Positions 13,372-25,241 of a DNA stretch of 64,000 nucleotides are shown in pieces. Origin of the DNA: Ottelia alismoides. Its lineage: Eukaryota; Streptophyta; Magnoliopsida; Alismatales; Hydrocharitaceae. Below the pieces are notes generated by a model. It ran no database searches, was not told the DNA's origin, and was given only the letters and a program-made list of their open reading frames with translations. The stretch's first letter is position 1, and every line of letters starts with the position of its first letter. The translations under genes were made by a program, and so were the position numbers. The stretch is taken from positions 496,001 to 560,000 of the forward strand of contig JAZKJV010003137.1 in NCBI GenBank assembly GCA_037367405.1. Direction: 5' to 3'.

Positions 13372-14771
13372 CAAGGGTGGTCGTTTACCCTCCATATTAG
13401 GAAGGTGGTTCCCTTTTCCAATTATGTGAGATTTTAAATCTCACATAATCCTTCTTTTTTTACAACAATTTTTGTTGCAAAATAATTCACAAAAATAATT
13501 CCAAATTATTTTGTGAATATTTGAATCATGTCACTGAAAAGATGTGAATCATATTCACACATCCAAAATAAATTGTAAATTTTATTTTCGATTAATTGTG
13601 AAATGTGACTCCAATTCACATCAACATTTAGTTTATAAATACTATTTACAATTAGCTCTCTCTGATATATTATAAATCATATTTATAATATATGTAATTA
13701 ATATGGATAGTTCTATCGACATTATTCATATCCTTGACAATTAATTCATATTTAAATATCTTGAATCTCCATTCTCACATATCTAAATAATATAAATTAT
13801 ATTTAAATTATTCCTGATAATTAAGTTGTAATTAACTATAAATTTCCCAATGCTCAGATACATTATTCAACAAAGGAATTATTCTCGAACTCTTTCAAGA
13901 ATAATGTGCTTTCTTGATGGATACTAGGATATAAGGACTGGGCGATTGTACATTCCATGAATAATGACTTGGATATTGAGATCATGTCTCAAATACAGAT
14001 CTCGAGGACCTCTCATAGAGGCTTGATTGAGTCAAATCCATAAATCTTATCTTCTCATTGTTTCTGGATCGTATTCAGATCAGTGTGCAAAATTTGGACT
14101 AAGATTAGACTATTTCTCTACTGAGAGGAGTTACTAAAATCCAAACATATTTCATCACTCCCTTGGAATGGAAGAGTCATGGTTATAAAATCAATTATGA
14201 TCACAACATCCTAGAGTATTCCTGATATATGTGCATTCTGCATACTGAAAGATCTAGAAAAAACCTAAAGGTCAAGATCACTTTTATGTTGTGTTCTCTA
14301 GGGTTTTATCGTTAAGTTTCTCATTGGGTCTTTGGGAGTTGGTATCGAGCATATTCTTTCCAAAAGCATATATCATACCTACAAATCCTTGTCAAGATTC
14401 CAAATCAAGATGAACATGCATGGAATTTGATCGGTCCCAATATCTTATGAGTGAGCTCATGTCTTTCGGTTTAATAGTGAACCTGTATGATCTCTTTGAG
14501 AGATAGTATTACTCATATACCCTCGTATGCACACCAGCTCGCTAGTGTATAGATCCTGATTAGATCATCAATTTAACATTCTACCAATATACATATTCAG
14601 ACAAATAGCAATACATTTATCTTCAATCAAAGGATGCATGCGTATATCATGATAGCATATGACATTGGTCTCGGTTATCTCGATATCCTTAAGTCAACTC
14701 TTTTACCTAACTTATATGACACCTCTGAATCTCTATTCCTATCAAAGGACCAGCATCAAGGGATCGGTCGA
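13372..14771 (-). repeat. Truncated copia LTR, distal part (minus strand)
   Basis: This is the reverse complement of the copia LTR, continuing from 18462-18159 after the solo LTR insertion. It stops at 13372, about 1.8 kb into the 2.64-kb LTR. The break falls inside the region that forms the long hairpin in the copy at 45523-45618. The last 0.8 kb of the LTR, with the promoter, is missing. Confidence 0.85.
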
Positions 14772-15377
14772 TGATGAATCTGTGATTCATCACATCAAAA
14801 GTCAAAAATAGAGCCTTGTTCCCGAGAAAATAGAGGCATATTTCCTTTTATCTTGCATAAATAACACTCATGCATGCATCCATAATTCATGCATTATAGC
14901 AGCTCATCTGCATTTAAATAAGAAGCCAAAAATCCCCTGTAAAAGACATCTTCATCAAAATAACTTCTTCTCTATACTATATATATATTCATTAATAAAA
15001 CAGGGAGGAATCACCCTTGTAAAATAGCCCAAGTATCCTGAGAACCCCTGTACATTAAAACACACATAAAGCCCGCATACAAACCCCTACTTAGGTCTAC
15101 TCACTCTTAGAATATTACATATCAAAAGACCTTCAAAATGAGACTAATTTCATTGAAATTGGAGCTTGTATGAGAAACTTGGGTTTTTGGGTCATTTTGT
15201 ATACTACATATGTACATTTATGTATCCTTGTATTTATGTACCATATGTGACCTTATCTACGTCTTTGGTCAACATGAAACTTGTAGATCTCATCAAGATC
15301 TACAACTTTCATGTTTTGAGTTTTTCCAAATTCGGCCTCCTCTTCAATCTACACGCATTTTTCCTCCAGCCATTCAC

Positions 15378-15420
15378 AGCAGGCCACGTGGCGCCCTCTG
15401 ATTGCGCCACGCGGCCCGCT
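15378..15420. repeat. G-box inverted repeat in solo LTR
   Basis: The 17-nt arm at 15378-15394 (AGCAGGCCACGTGGCGC) pairs with 15404-15420 at 15 of 17 positions, with a 9-nt loop. It lies about 570 bp upstream of the TATA box. Confidence 0.85.
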
Positions 15421-15992
15421 ACCCTTCGCCTCATCCGCCCGCACCCTCCGCCGTTGGATCTCGCTTCAGATCCAACGGCCCAGGCCTTTCCTCACGCTTC
15501 CCTTCTCCTTGCCGTCAGATCCTCACCTCGCTTCATCTGATCCCTCCATCAGCGCCGCTCTCTCTGCCCTCCACGTGGACGCATCCGCACCCTCAGACCA
15601 GTTCCGCCCTCGCATCTGAACCATCCGCTCGCGCCTCGCCACAATACGCCACGTGGCTCGCCCATGACCCCTCATCTTGGGACCCCAGATCTAATCACAC
15701 CCGCTCACTACGATCTGATCTCCACCGTTGGATCACAAGATCCAACGGTGGAGACTTCGTCTCCTACCTCCAGGCGCCCCTCTCCCCCACGTTCCTTGCC
15801 TTGCGGGAGGGGTGCCCCCTTTCCTTTTCTGGGCACACGTCAGCCATCTTCTCCGGCCGCTGACCTCGCCACGACGCTCCCCACTCGTCCCTCTCCCTCG
15901 CCAGCACCCTCAATCGCCACCACCTCCACCATATTCGCCCCACGACGACCACCAACTTCACCAATCCACCAGCTAACCCATCAACTCCACCT

Positions 15993-16000
15993 TATAAATA
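15993..16000 (+). promoter_or_regulatory. TATA box of solo LTR
   Basis: TATAAATA in a C-rich context, placed like the TATA boxes of LTRs B1, B2 and E. Confidence 0.65.
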
Positions 16001-16240
16001 CGCCGTCACCAGCGACCTTCATCCGCATCCGCCACTCCAGAGAGATCCCTCGAGCTCCAAGCTTCCTATTGGTGACAGCAATCGGCTGATTTGTCGAGCG
16101 ACGACAGCGATCCAACTCCGGCGAGATCCTCGGCTCACCGCCGTGTCGCAGCCAATCCTCCGAGCAGCTGCACGAGCTCGGGACCTTACCGATCCCTCGA
16201 GCGACGACCCTGGAACTCAAATCCGAGCTCCAATCCCCAG

Positions 16241-16546
16241 GTAACCTCCTTCATCTCCTCCGATCTTCATCTTTATTTTCGTGTTCATCTTCTCCGATTT
16301 TATTCGCCACCCACGACCATCCTCGCGCCTTCCAATCACCTCGGCGAGCTTCGCGTCGAAGCTCCGATCCTCGCTGACCCCTCCGCACCCTCAGACGCTC
16401 CACTCCACCGTTCATCGATCTCCAGCTCCGCCATTTGGCCGGAGCAACGTCGCCTGGCCACCTCACTTCCCCGTAGGCCTCGCTGAGCACTCTACTTTCC
16501 TCCACGAACACCTGCACGCCTCGGCTATCCATCTAACCCTTCGCAG
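16241..16546 (+). other. Putative leader intron in solo LTR
   Basis: CCCCAG|GTAACC at the left and CTTCGCAG| at the right bound 306 bp downstream of the TATA box. The position and length match the segments in B1 and B2 (318 bp each). Confidence 0.4.
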
Positions 16547-17031
16547 GTCCTCAATCCTTCATTGGCCGGAGCCTCGCCGGAGCTCCTTTCGAGCTTCATC
16601 GCCGCAGAGCTCCAGCACTCCTCCAAACATCCAGAGACAACCGGAGAGCTCGCCGTACACTCCCGCTTCTTCTGAGCTACGTGGGAGCTGAAGAAGCTCC
16701 TCACCGACGCCTGGTGACCGAGGCGGAGCAAACCCAGTTTCACCGGAGCGCAGCCTTCTCCTCCGCAGGCGGCGGAGGACCCGTTGAGACGACGCAGCAG
16801 CAACCGTTCGATGGTCTGATCGATCGGCCCTCGCCCCGCCACGCGTCGTCATCGACATCCCTTGGATCCATCTTGATCCAAGGGCCTTCAAGCCGCCACG
16901 TCGTCTTATCCGAGCCTCGGCCTCCCAAGCCTAGGCTCGGGTAACCCGAAGCTGCTCCGAGGCTAGCCCGAGCCTCCAGAAGACCCGAGCCTCACTCCGA
17001 GCCTCAGACGCCCTCCGAACCTAGGTTGCCC

Positions 17032-17137
17032 CACGTGAGGAGCACGTGCGACCTGGGTTATTTGCATCGACGCCCCTGGAGCTTTCCATATTTGCGAAGA
17101 GGCCCCTGTGAAGCAGACATCACGTGAGGAGCACGTG
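17032..17137 (+). promoter_or_regulatory. Two paired G-box modules in solo LTR
   Basis: CACGTG at 17032 and 17043, and again at 17121 and 17132. Within each pair the spacing is 11 bp with spacer AGGAG. The pairs are 89 bp apart, and each is followed by a TTTGCAT- or TTGCAT-like block. CACGTG is the core site of plant bHLH and bZIP factors. Confidence 0.75.
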
Positions 17138-18158
17138 TCTTGTGGAGAAATTGCATAGAAGTCCTGCATACTATTGGTAATTGCATTTTAGTCCCTGTCA
17201 ACATATTTACTTATTGAATTTTTAATTTCCAGTATTGCATTTACACCCTTATGTTTGCACGTGTCCATAGCATGCATTTTTCATCATTTTGAAATTCTAA
17301 AAATTGCAAGTTGTTGAGAATTTTGTCCTCTATTTGTCTGTACACGTGTCTGATTTTTGTTGGCTTCATTGAATTATCAATAAATTAATTGGTTCATTTG
17401 TGTCATATTTTGCCCAGTGATGCCTTTTGATTTTTAATTAAATATCAGTGCCTTCAAAAATCACCAAAAATTCACAGTAGCTTAAGGACACCATTTTCAA
17501 CACTCCATAAAAATTTCATGTCATTTGCACGCATAACGAGGCCTCAATAAATAGTTTAGTGATTTTCTTTAATTAATTTTAATTAATTCATTTCACAGTG
17601 AATTTTAGTTCTGTTAATTTTCCTAGGTCCCTAATCATTAGACCTTCCTAGGATAATTTTAGTTCTTGGAAAAATTGTGATTTGATATTTATTAAAAATT
17701 AAACACTGAAAATCACTCTGTCTGTTTGTTTAATTCACAGAAAATTTGTTTTGAGTCGAAAAATTCCAAAAAAATTAGTGTAGGTCATTTTCATCATAAA
17801 TAATCTTCCGGCCAATTTTCATTCTTTTTGGACTTCGTTTGACACATCAATTAAATTTGACTTTAAATTGGCTAAGACTTGTCTGCATATGTCTGCATAA
17901 GAAATAAAAATTACCAAAAAAATTTGACCCTCGAATATCAACACTTGAAAATTGCTGTAATCCACCTAAGGAGACAGTTGCCTCCCTGAGATCGACCTTG
18001 GACTCCACCAAGTAAAAAAATATCACCGCTTAAAATTGACCAAAATCTGATTTAAGTGGTTTTTGATCAACCTTCCGTATCCGACTGCAACGAACACTTA
18101 AAAGTAATTTGGACCATTAATTTGCCCGAATTAACTAAGGGTGCGGGAGCGCTCATCA

Positions 18159-18462
18159 GTCGATTATTAGCCTTTTAAGAATGATTGCCATCTCCTTCTC
18201 TGGTTGGAGATCATCTCATATCAATCATCGACGATGCTTGATGAGTCCTCAATCTCACTTTTTAAATATCATCCAGGAAGTAGCCTATATGATTCAACCA
18301 TTGAATCAACAACTATATTATTATTAAGATAGTCGTGGTTCATAACCCTAATTATAATAAGGGACCTTTTATGCAAATTAGTTATTCTTCATTTTAGATT
18401 AAGGAGTGAATTATAATAATATTTATTGCATAATGTCTCGTCGTGGTCTCACATGTGCAACA
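18159..18462 (-). repeat. Copia LTR head (minus strand), right of the solo LTR
   Basis: Read on the minus strand it begins TGTTGCACATGTGAGACC at 18462, the same terminus as the LTRs at 4173 and 43742. It carries the shared CTGATCT/GAAGAAT and CACCGTC-like blocks. It joins 14771 once the solo LTR is removed. Confidence 0.85.
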
Positions 18463-19188
18463 ATTTTTAAATATTAATCTTTTTTTAGCATTTAACAATA
18501 AAGATAATAAAGAAATAAAAGAGGATGGACTTATATACATACTATAAATACAGACTCAGAGTGACTTATTTTCTTTGATTTTTAATTCAATTTTGATTTA
18601 TATTTTTACACTATTTATTAAAATATTAATCAAAGAAAAAATGGAAAATAAACAAAATAAATAGAGTTAATTGTGTACATAAAATAATAAGTCCAAAGTG
18701 GTCAATATTATAATATACAATGAGGTCCCAAAACCCAAGTTTCACATATGAACTCTGATTCTTTTGAATTTGGTTTTGTTTTTTAGATAATTAGGTGTAC
18801 ATTAATTCAAAAGTAAGTAGATGTCCATAGAAGACTGTATGTGAGAGATATTGGACTTTGTGACTTTTTATCTCCAACTTAAGGTTTGGCTTTATTGAAC
18901 AATTATACAAGTTAGTACTTTTTCAATATTTTCCTTTTATTAATGTTAGTATTATGTACAAAATGGAGTTAATTTTACTTTAGTTGAAGTTAGTGAAAAA
19001 TAATGTAAAATGTGGGAAGTTATAAGAATATACAACATTTATTGATGGAATTACGGATGATAAAATATACATATTATTTATACATGCATGAATGTTGCAA
19101 ATGTAATTTAAATGAGTAAATGCATTTAATTACGTGGGAAAGGAGCTCTATTTTCATCTTTTTAGAGTGATGAATCACAGGTTCATTG
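18463..19188 (-). repeat. Athila-like LTR fragment A2 (5' head, minus strand)
   Basis: Read on the minus strand it starts at 19188 with a mutated copy of the terminal palindrome (19168-19188) and continues like the head of LTR F. It overlaps the coverage of A1 by about 340 bp (18463-18800 resembles 13030-13371), so A1 and A2 are two different LTR copies, not halves of one. Confidence 0.7.
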
Positions 19189-19349
19189 AGAACACATGCA
19201 AGTTAATAAGTTAGTTATGTTGCATCTCTGCCAGGATGCGTTCCACAATTTGCAATGGTTCTTGCAATGATGGACACATGCGAGTAAAGAAGTTAGGCCA
19301 ATGGGCATTACAAAAGAAATTGTGGATAAGTATCTCAACTATTGACACT
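19189..19349. other. Unassigned spacer
   Basis: Short stretch between the head of LTR A2 and the first recognisable LINE sequence. It may be degraded 5' LINE sequence; I see no frame or motif that supports this. Confidence 0.3.
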
Positions 19350-20646
19350 TTAATTTGCAAAATAATGGAGATAATAGATATGATGGAAAGATAAAATATT
19401 CAAATATTATGTCTCCAAGAGACAAAATGGGTTGGAGAGAAAGCAATGGAGATTGATAAGACATGCTTTAAATTATGGTATTTAGGTAAAGAGAAGGGTA
19501 ACCTTGGCAGTGTAATGGTTATTCGTAATGATTTTAAGGATATTGTGGTGGAAGTTTAATGGTTTGGGGATCAAGCTTTTTTAAAGAAATTGGAGCTGGA
19601 AGAATAAATTATGAATATCATATTAGCTTATGCAATGCAAATTGGTTTAGAGGAAAGAACTAAACAAGTTTTTCTGAGGATTTGGATAATATTAGGCAAG
19701 GAATATCACAAAGATAAATGATTTGCTTATGTGGAGATCTTAATGACCATGTAGGAAAGGATTCTTTAGGGGATAACAATGAAAAGGAAAAAGTTATTTT
19801 GAATTTTGTGATAGCTTGAGACTTTTTCATGGCAATCACTATCTGCAAGAAGATGGGGAACATTTAATTTCTTATAAGAGTGGCTCAACTAAAACACTAA
19901 TATATTACTTTACGATGAGCAGAAGAGATCGACTGTGTTTCAAAGACTATAAAGTAATATTAGGAGAGAGCTTGGCATCTCAACATCGCTTGCTAGTCAT
20001 GCATGTGTGGATCTTCAATTGAAGCAGTCAAGCTCCAAGGAGAGTTTTAGAGGACTTATCTTGGAATTGTAATGGAAGTGTGAACAAGATGTGGGAGACG
20101 GTAGCATCTTTTATCCTAAGAGTAGCCAAAGAGATACTGGGCGAGTCTAAGCGAGGAGTTCCAGGCCAAAAGGAGGGGTGCAATAGAAGCTTAAAATTAG
20201 AAGATATTGTTTAAATCTATGTATAAGGATATAAAGAGGAAACTATCACAAAGTACAAAATAACAAAGAAGGAATCAAAGAAGGCTATTAGTGAAGATAA
20301 GTCAAAAGCATATGGAGTTTTGTAAAAAAATATTGACTCTAAAGAAATATAAAAGGACACATATTCAGATTGTCCAATGTAAGAGAAAGAAATACTAAAG
20401 ATATTTTTCACTTGGGATTCATTAAGGATGATGAAAGACATGTGTTTGTTACTCAAAAGGATATAGAGACTTGATGGAAACAATATTCCCATAAGCCTTT
20501 CATTGGGCAAAGGGAATAAAGATATCACTTTGGGAAATCTGGCTAATAGTAGAAGTTACCTAAATCGTGTGTGCTATAGACGAACACAAAGGAAGGAAAT
20601 AGAGGACGCTTTGAAGGTTATGATACATGGGCAATGTTTAGGACAT
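19350..20646 (+). pseudogene. Broken RTE-type LINE (endonuclease and start of RT region)
   Basis: Translation in shifting frames gives the apurinic-endonuclease domain of a plant RTE-like non-LTR retrotransposon. LCLQETKW (19407-19430) carries the catalytic Glu, CGDLNDHVGK lies at about 19731-19760, then a LIS-KSG-like block near 19866 and CFKDYKVILGE near 19938 follow in family order. Beyond 20040 the linker leading to reverse transcriptase is traceable to about 20640, including a block like FIKDDE. Many stops and frameshifts are present. The 3' part is cut off by the LTR starting at 20647. The usual nick-and-prime function is lost. Confidence 0.8.
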
Positions 20647-22030
20647 TGATGAATCTATGATTCATCACTCTAATTAGCTGAAAATGGAGCTTCATCATGA
20701 GTAATTAGGTGCATTCACTTGTTTATATCTCAAAATTAACTTTCATGCACTTGTGAATAATTTGTTTAACTTAGCATTACATTATGTGATCTTCACATGT
20801 ACATTTTCACCTGATTTTATCCATTTTTAATTAATTCATCATAACTCTAATTGACATGAAACTGATTCTATTATGTAAATAGCACTAACATTAATCAACA
20901 AAAAATCCTAAAAAACCAACTTGAAATAAACTCAAACCCTAATTCTAGGGCAGAAAGCCGTAAATATAGATATCTCTCTCATACAATGTCCAATTTCACT
21001 ATACTCACTGTGGAATTAATGTACATTCAAATATCTACAAATCAAGACAAAATTCAAGTTAATCAAAGTTCATTTATGGAATCTGGGTTTTAGGACCTAA
21101 CTGTATATTGCACATATGTACTAACTTTTGACCTATTATTTCATGTACATATTGGACTCTTTTTTATTTATTTCTTTTTCATTTCATTATTTTATTTCAT
21201 GTTTTAACTAATCAGATAAAAATAAAAATCAAAAATAAAAAAGTAATGAAGAAAGACCAATTCTGACTTGAGCACATTGACTAGTTCATCGTACATATCT
21301 CATATTCCTAGCTATTTTTAACTCATAAGACTCAAAAAAATACATTTGAGTCCATTGTATTATTGATTTTTGCGTACAATATTCATCCACAGAAAATAAA
21401 ATAAAAATTACAAGTCTAAAAATTGGTATTTTACATCCAAAAAATATCACAAAAATGCATATCTCTCATGCGTCATTCCATTTGCATTAAAGTCCTTCAT
21501 GCACATTGTAGATTGCATATTGACAGACATTTTTATGTTTAGCATTTTTACATTTTAGACCATTTTTATTTTTAATATATTTATTCCTACTTTATTTTCA
21601 TAGATCAACAACATGGGTCAAAGTTGTGCATGCATGTTAGGATCTTATTGGTCCACCCCCACCCCAAGTTATTCCTTCTCAAGTCCTGGTCAACAACCTT
21701 TATCCCATTTAACACCATCTCCCAACAACTATAACCCCCTTATCCCTTCATCTTCCCCAAAACCCATGGATCTACGCCTCTACTTGATCAGTCCCAGCAA
21801 CTTCTCATCATCCGCCAAAACTCTAACTACCATTATCCCTTTAATTGAACACCTAGTGACCCATCTCAACTCCACCTTATCTTGTCTCATATCAAACTAA
21901 ATCTCCTATCCCTCCTACAACCAACTCTGCCCCTCTTCTTCCTATTTAACCCCCTTCTCCAACCACGCTTGAATCACCCGCATATTATCTTCTCAAAATG
22001 ATCAAGAGAGAGAGAGAGAGATTGAGGAGA
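20647..22030 (+). repeat. Athila-like LTR fragment D (plus strand, 5' part)
   Basis: Starts with the terminal palindrome TGATGAATC-TAT-GATTCATCA (20647-20667), inserted in the LINE. The head shares the CTCTAA...GAAAAT-GAGCT and GAGTAATTAGG blocks with LTR F. It runs through a C-rich part to a TATTTAA box (21943-21949) and a GA repeat (about 22007-22022), then stops at the tail of a minus-strand LTR. The 95-codon frame at 21613-21900 is in the C-rich part and has no domain. Confidence 0.75.
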
Positions 22031-24780
22031 TGAATCCTAAATTACCCTTTATTAATTCGCAAAAATTAAGAGTTAATTATGCTTGAATAATAATGTATCA
22101 TTTGTGTTGAAGGTGGGCATTCAGAATCAATCAATAACCACTTAATTAATTAATTAATTCAATTTACGTTCGACTAGTTTTCTGTTTATTTGGCCTTTGT
22201 AAGCCCTAGGGTCAAACTCAAGGAGGTAAAGGAACAACTTAAGTTAATGTCTATAAAATTTAATACGTAGTTTTATATGTAGAATTTGGCCAAATTTAAG
22301 GACTAAAATACAATTTCTAATTAAACATGGTCCAAAAATAACAAAACTTGGCCGAATTTAAATAATGATGAAATAAATGCACTATAATTTTTTGGAATTT
22401 TCTGATGTAATATGAATATTTAATGGATTAAATGGTACAAACAATGCGAGTCACAATAATTAATTATAATAAATATTAAACCTACTTAGGAAATAAAATT
22501 ATCCAAAATGTTTCACTTGGTGAACTATCTCAGAAAAATCCTAAACCCTAACCATGTGAGATTTAACACCTATTAAAAAAGCAACTATTGAAATACACAA
22601 AATTATTTTTACAATGCAAATAATGTATGTAAATGCAATTCTTTTGGTCACAATTAAATAACAATTAATCCTATTATCTGTGAATTTTCAGTAATTTTAT
22701 GAGTATTATTTAAGTTTCTATGAATTTTCGAGCATGGAGTGGGCAAAATATGCAAGATTCCAAAATAATAATAATAACTAAATAAGCATGGAGTATAAAA
22801 ATATCAAGCACATGACACAATGTGTAGAATTAATTATAGAACAAAAGTGTTATATTTTTAGTAATTAAATGATACAATAATGAGGTTCAAAATACATATG
22901 AAAGATAGGGTATTGTTCGTAAATATATAAAGTCAAATAAATTAGCAAATGTAGTAAAAGGACCTAAACGAAATTACCTAAACCCTTAAGGGGTTTTTGC
23001 AAATTCCCAAGAGGTCATATGCGTAGCACGTAACCCATGAGCGGCGGGGGTGCCTCTCTGAATTGGCAGAGCTCCATGGGTTTTCTTACAAAATTCCCCA
23101 GGAGGGGGCACTTGGTCACGTGCACCCCCGCAATTGCGTAGTATGTGGGAGGGTCTCAGGCCTTATGCCCGGTGGTTGGAGAGGGAGGGCTGCTAGCAAT
23201 AAGGGTTGGAGAGGTGGATGAGGTGGCGGGGCCTCCGAGTGCAGGCAAAGTCCTCTGGTCGGTGCTCCTGTGGAGGAGCTCTAGCAAGAGCTGACAAGTG
23301 GAGGTAGAGGCTAGAATCGACGATGGTGGTTGGGAGTGCAGGAGTAAAGAGTTTAAGGGCGGTGATGTCAGAGGAGCAGCAAGAGAGGGTTGGCCCCACT
23401 TCAGATGGCACTGAAGAGGATGACTCCTGGCTCTGGCCAAGAGTTGGAGGTGAAGATAGAAAAGTGCTCCAACGTGGGAGGTGCTCCTGGAATGAAAGGC
23501 ATGCAGCTGGACAATGGCATCGACAACATAGTAGAGGAGTGTCCGGTGATCGAAGAGCGTAGATGGCGAATAGTGGCTCCGGATGGGGTGGGCACAATGG
23601 ACAAATCGTTGGATCAAGGCAGTAGTGGAGGAGCGAGTTACGACAAGGATGAATCCTCGGATCTCGCTAATCTTGAGGAGATTGTCAACATAGATGCTAT
23701 CACCGTCTCCTGATTTAGTTGCCCTTCACTGGTGTAATGGCAGATGCTCGATCAATGGTGCGGCAGAGGGTGTTTTATAATGATGGCGGGGAAGACTCGA
23801 GATGGAAGGCAAAAGGGTGATTGGAAGGGCGTGATTGAATCAGGGATCCAATCAGATTTGATATGATAGAATAGAATGGTGACTGACCATGGTGAATGGG
23901 AGCCGTTGGAGGTAGTGACAGAAGCGGAAAGGGCAATGAAGATGGATTTGAAGAAGGTAGAGAGAGTCGAGGATTTACAAAAATCATTTGCTTGGGGATT
24001 CGATTGGAATCACGAGGTGGTGGTGGGAATAGGGAAATGAGGAATGTGGTCGATGGATATGACGACCGCCCCTATTTGAAAGGGCGATGAGAATCACAGA
24101 CGGTGGTGCTATCTGAAGAGGGCAAGGGCAGCGTGAGTTGGAAGATGGGCCTCGGTCATCCCATCGATTGAGATCAGGTGGCTGAGGTCTTGCCATGAGG
24201 TATTTCTTTTTTATTACTTATTTATATTTTTAATTTTTTTTATTTTTAAAATAATAATAGAATATAAATGAAATTTGGATGATAAGAGGCGGTTCCATGT
24301 GTTGCTATGTGTCTCTCCCAAATATTTTGAAAAATAAAAGGAAAGAAAAATAAAAAAGAAATAGCTAATGATCTCAAATTGAAACTTTTTCTTAACAAAA
24401 GTTTCTCTTCTTGATGATATATAGAAAATTCATGAAGAGACGCACTTTGACCTCTCCCAGGTTATTTTCGGAGTCATACTTCTGGCCTATGGCATCAATA
24501 TTGTGCAGGTCCGGATGTCCTTGCTTTGTACTGAGGGGAGACCAAAATCAAAATAGGTCATTTGTACCAAGTAGTATTTTTGAGTATTCTATGCGTATAA
24601 AATACCATATTTTTGTGTTTTATAATTTTTTATGATTTTAAAATAAGATAAAAAAGGAAAATATGATAAAATCAAAGAAAAATATTTACACATTTCTCTA
24701 TTTTTGGATTTTTAATAATTAATAAAATAGATAAATAAAATAAAGTATGTTTCCATTCTTTAGGGATTTTTGATTTTTTG
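22031..24780 (-). repeat. Athila-like LTR fragment C1 (minus strand, head missing)
   Basis: The tail (about 22031-22260) matches the tail of A1 (10197-10400), including the U5 motif as AGGGTCAAACTCAAGGAGG. The GC-rich leader part spans about 23030-23740 and a minus-strand TATA-like TTATAAAA lies near 23773-23780. The head ends at about 24780, where another LTR fragment begins. Overlapping frames on both strands at 23156-24196 are unrelated to known proteins and follow from base composition. Confidence 0.7.
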
Positions 24781-25241
24781 TTGTTTTGAATAGATGAAGA
24801 AGAGTGGGAGGATGTACATACTCTAGATTGGAGGATCTCTTGTGGGCGGTGATGACGGAGGTAGAGGCTAGAGTCGATGATAGTGGTCGGGGGTGAAACA
24901 ACGAAGACTTGAAGGGGGGTGATGTCTTTGGAGTAGCTGGGGAGGGATGGCCCCGCCACAAATGGCGATGAAGAGTATGGCTCTTGGATCCGGCCACGAG
25001 GTGGTGATGAAGATGAACGGGTGCTCCAACAATAGGAGGTGCTCCTTGAATGAAAGTCATGCGTTTAGATGATGGTGCTGACGGGGTGGTTGTGGAGTGT
25101 TTGGTGGTCGAAGAGCATATATGGCGTGGCTCCTGATGGTGTGGGCTCAACGACCAAATCGTTAGAGCAAGGCAATGGCGGAAAAGAGATCTGCGATGAG
25201 GATGAATCCTAGGATCCAACCAAGCTTGAGAAGGAGATCCA
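24781..25241 (-). repeat. LTR fragment C2, insertion target of element B
   Basis: Resembles the leader part of C1 (about 23190-23720) and is nearly repeated at 28755-29031, just before LTR B2. It is interrupted at 25241/25242 by LTR B1. Confidence 0.7.

Larger units (their letters stand above)
14772..18158 (+). mobile_element. Complete solo Athila-like LTR (3387 bp) with target duplication
   Basis: The repeat starts TGATGA and ends TCATCA, a perfect terminal inverted repeat. It is flanked on both sides by GTCGA (14767-14771 and 18159-18163), the 5-bp duplication expected of gypsy insertion. The flanks are two halves of one copia LTR. Internal parts in order: terminal palindrome, AT-rich head, GC- and CpG-rich promoter with a G-box hairpin (15378-15420), TATAAATA (15993-16000), a GT...AG segment (16241-16546), two G-box pairs (17032-17048, 17121-17137) and a U5 motif with TCGACC (about 17990). 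No internal region is left, so this is the usual product of LTR-LTR recombination. The several overlapping frames at 15166-17169 follow from GC-richness. Confidence 0.93.

Noticed and set aside
15166..17169. Many overlapping frames on both strands in the solo LTR
   Set aside because: Same base-composition effect. They lie within a non-coding LTR with proven ends.
10197..19188. A1 and A2 as one LTR split by the copia insertion
   Set aside because: 18463-18800 and about 13030-13371 are homologous to each other, so they are overlapping parts of two different copies.
23156..24196. Possible coding cluster with frames on both strands
   Set aside because: The segment aligns with the GC-rich leader of Athila-like LTRs; frames are chance.
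7795..24780. A new class of foldback element made of inverted LTR arms
   Set aside because: The plus arms D0 and D differ much in length and their joins cannot be shown to be the same event. Nested LTR insertion explains the pattern, so it is kept only as an observation.
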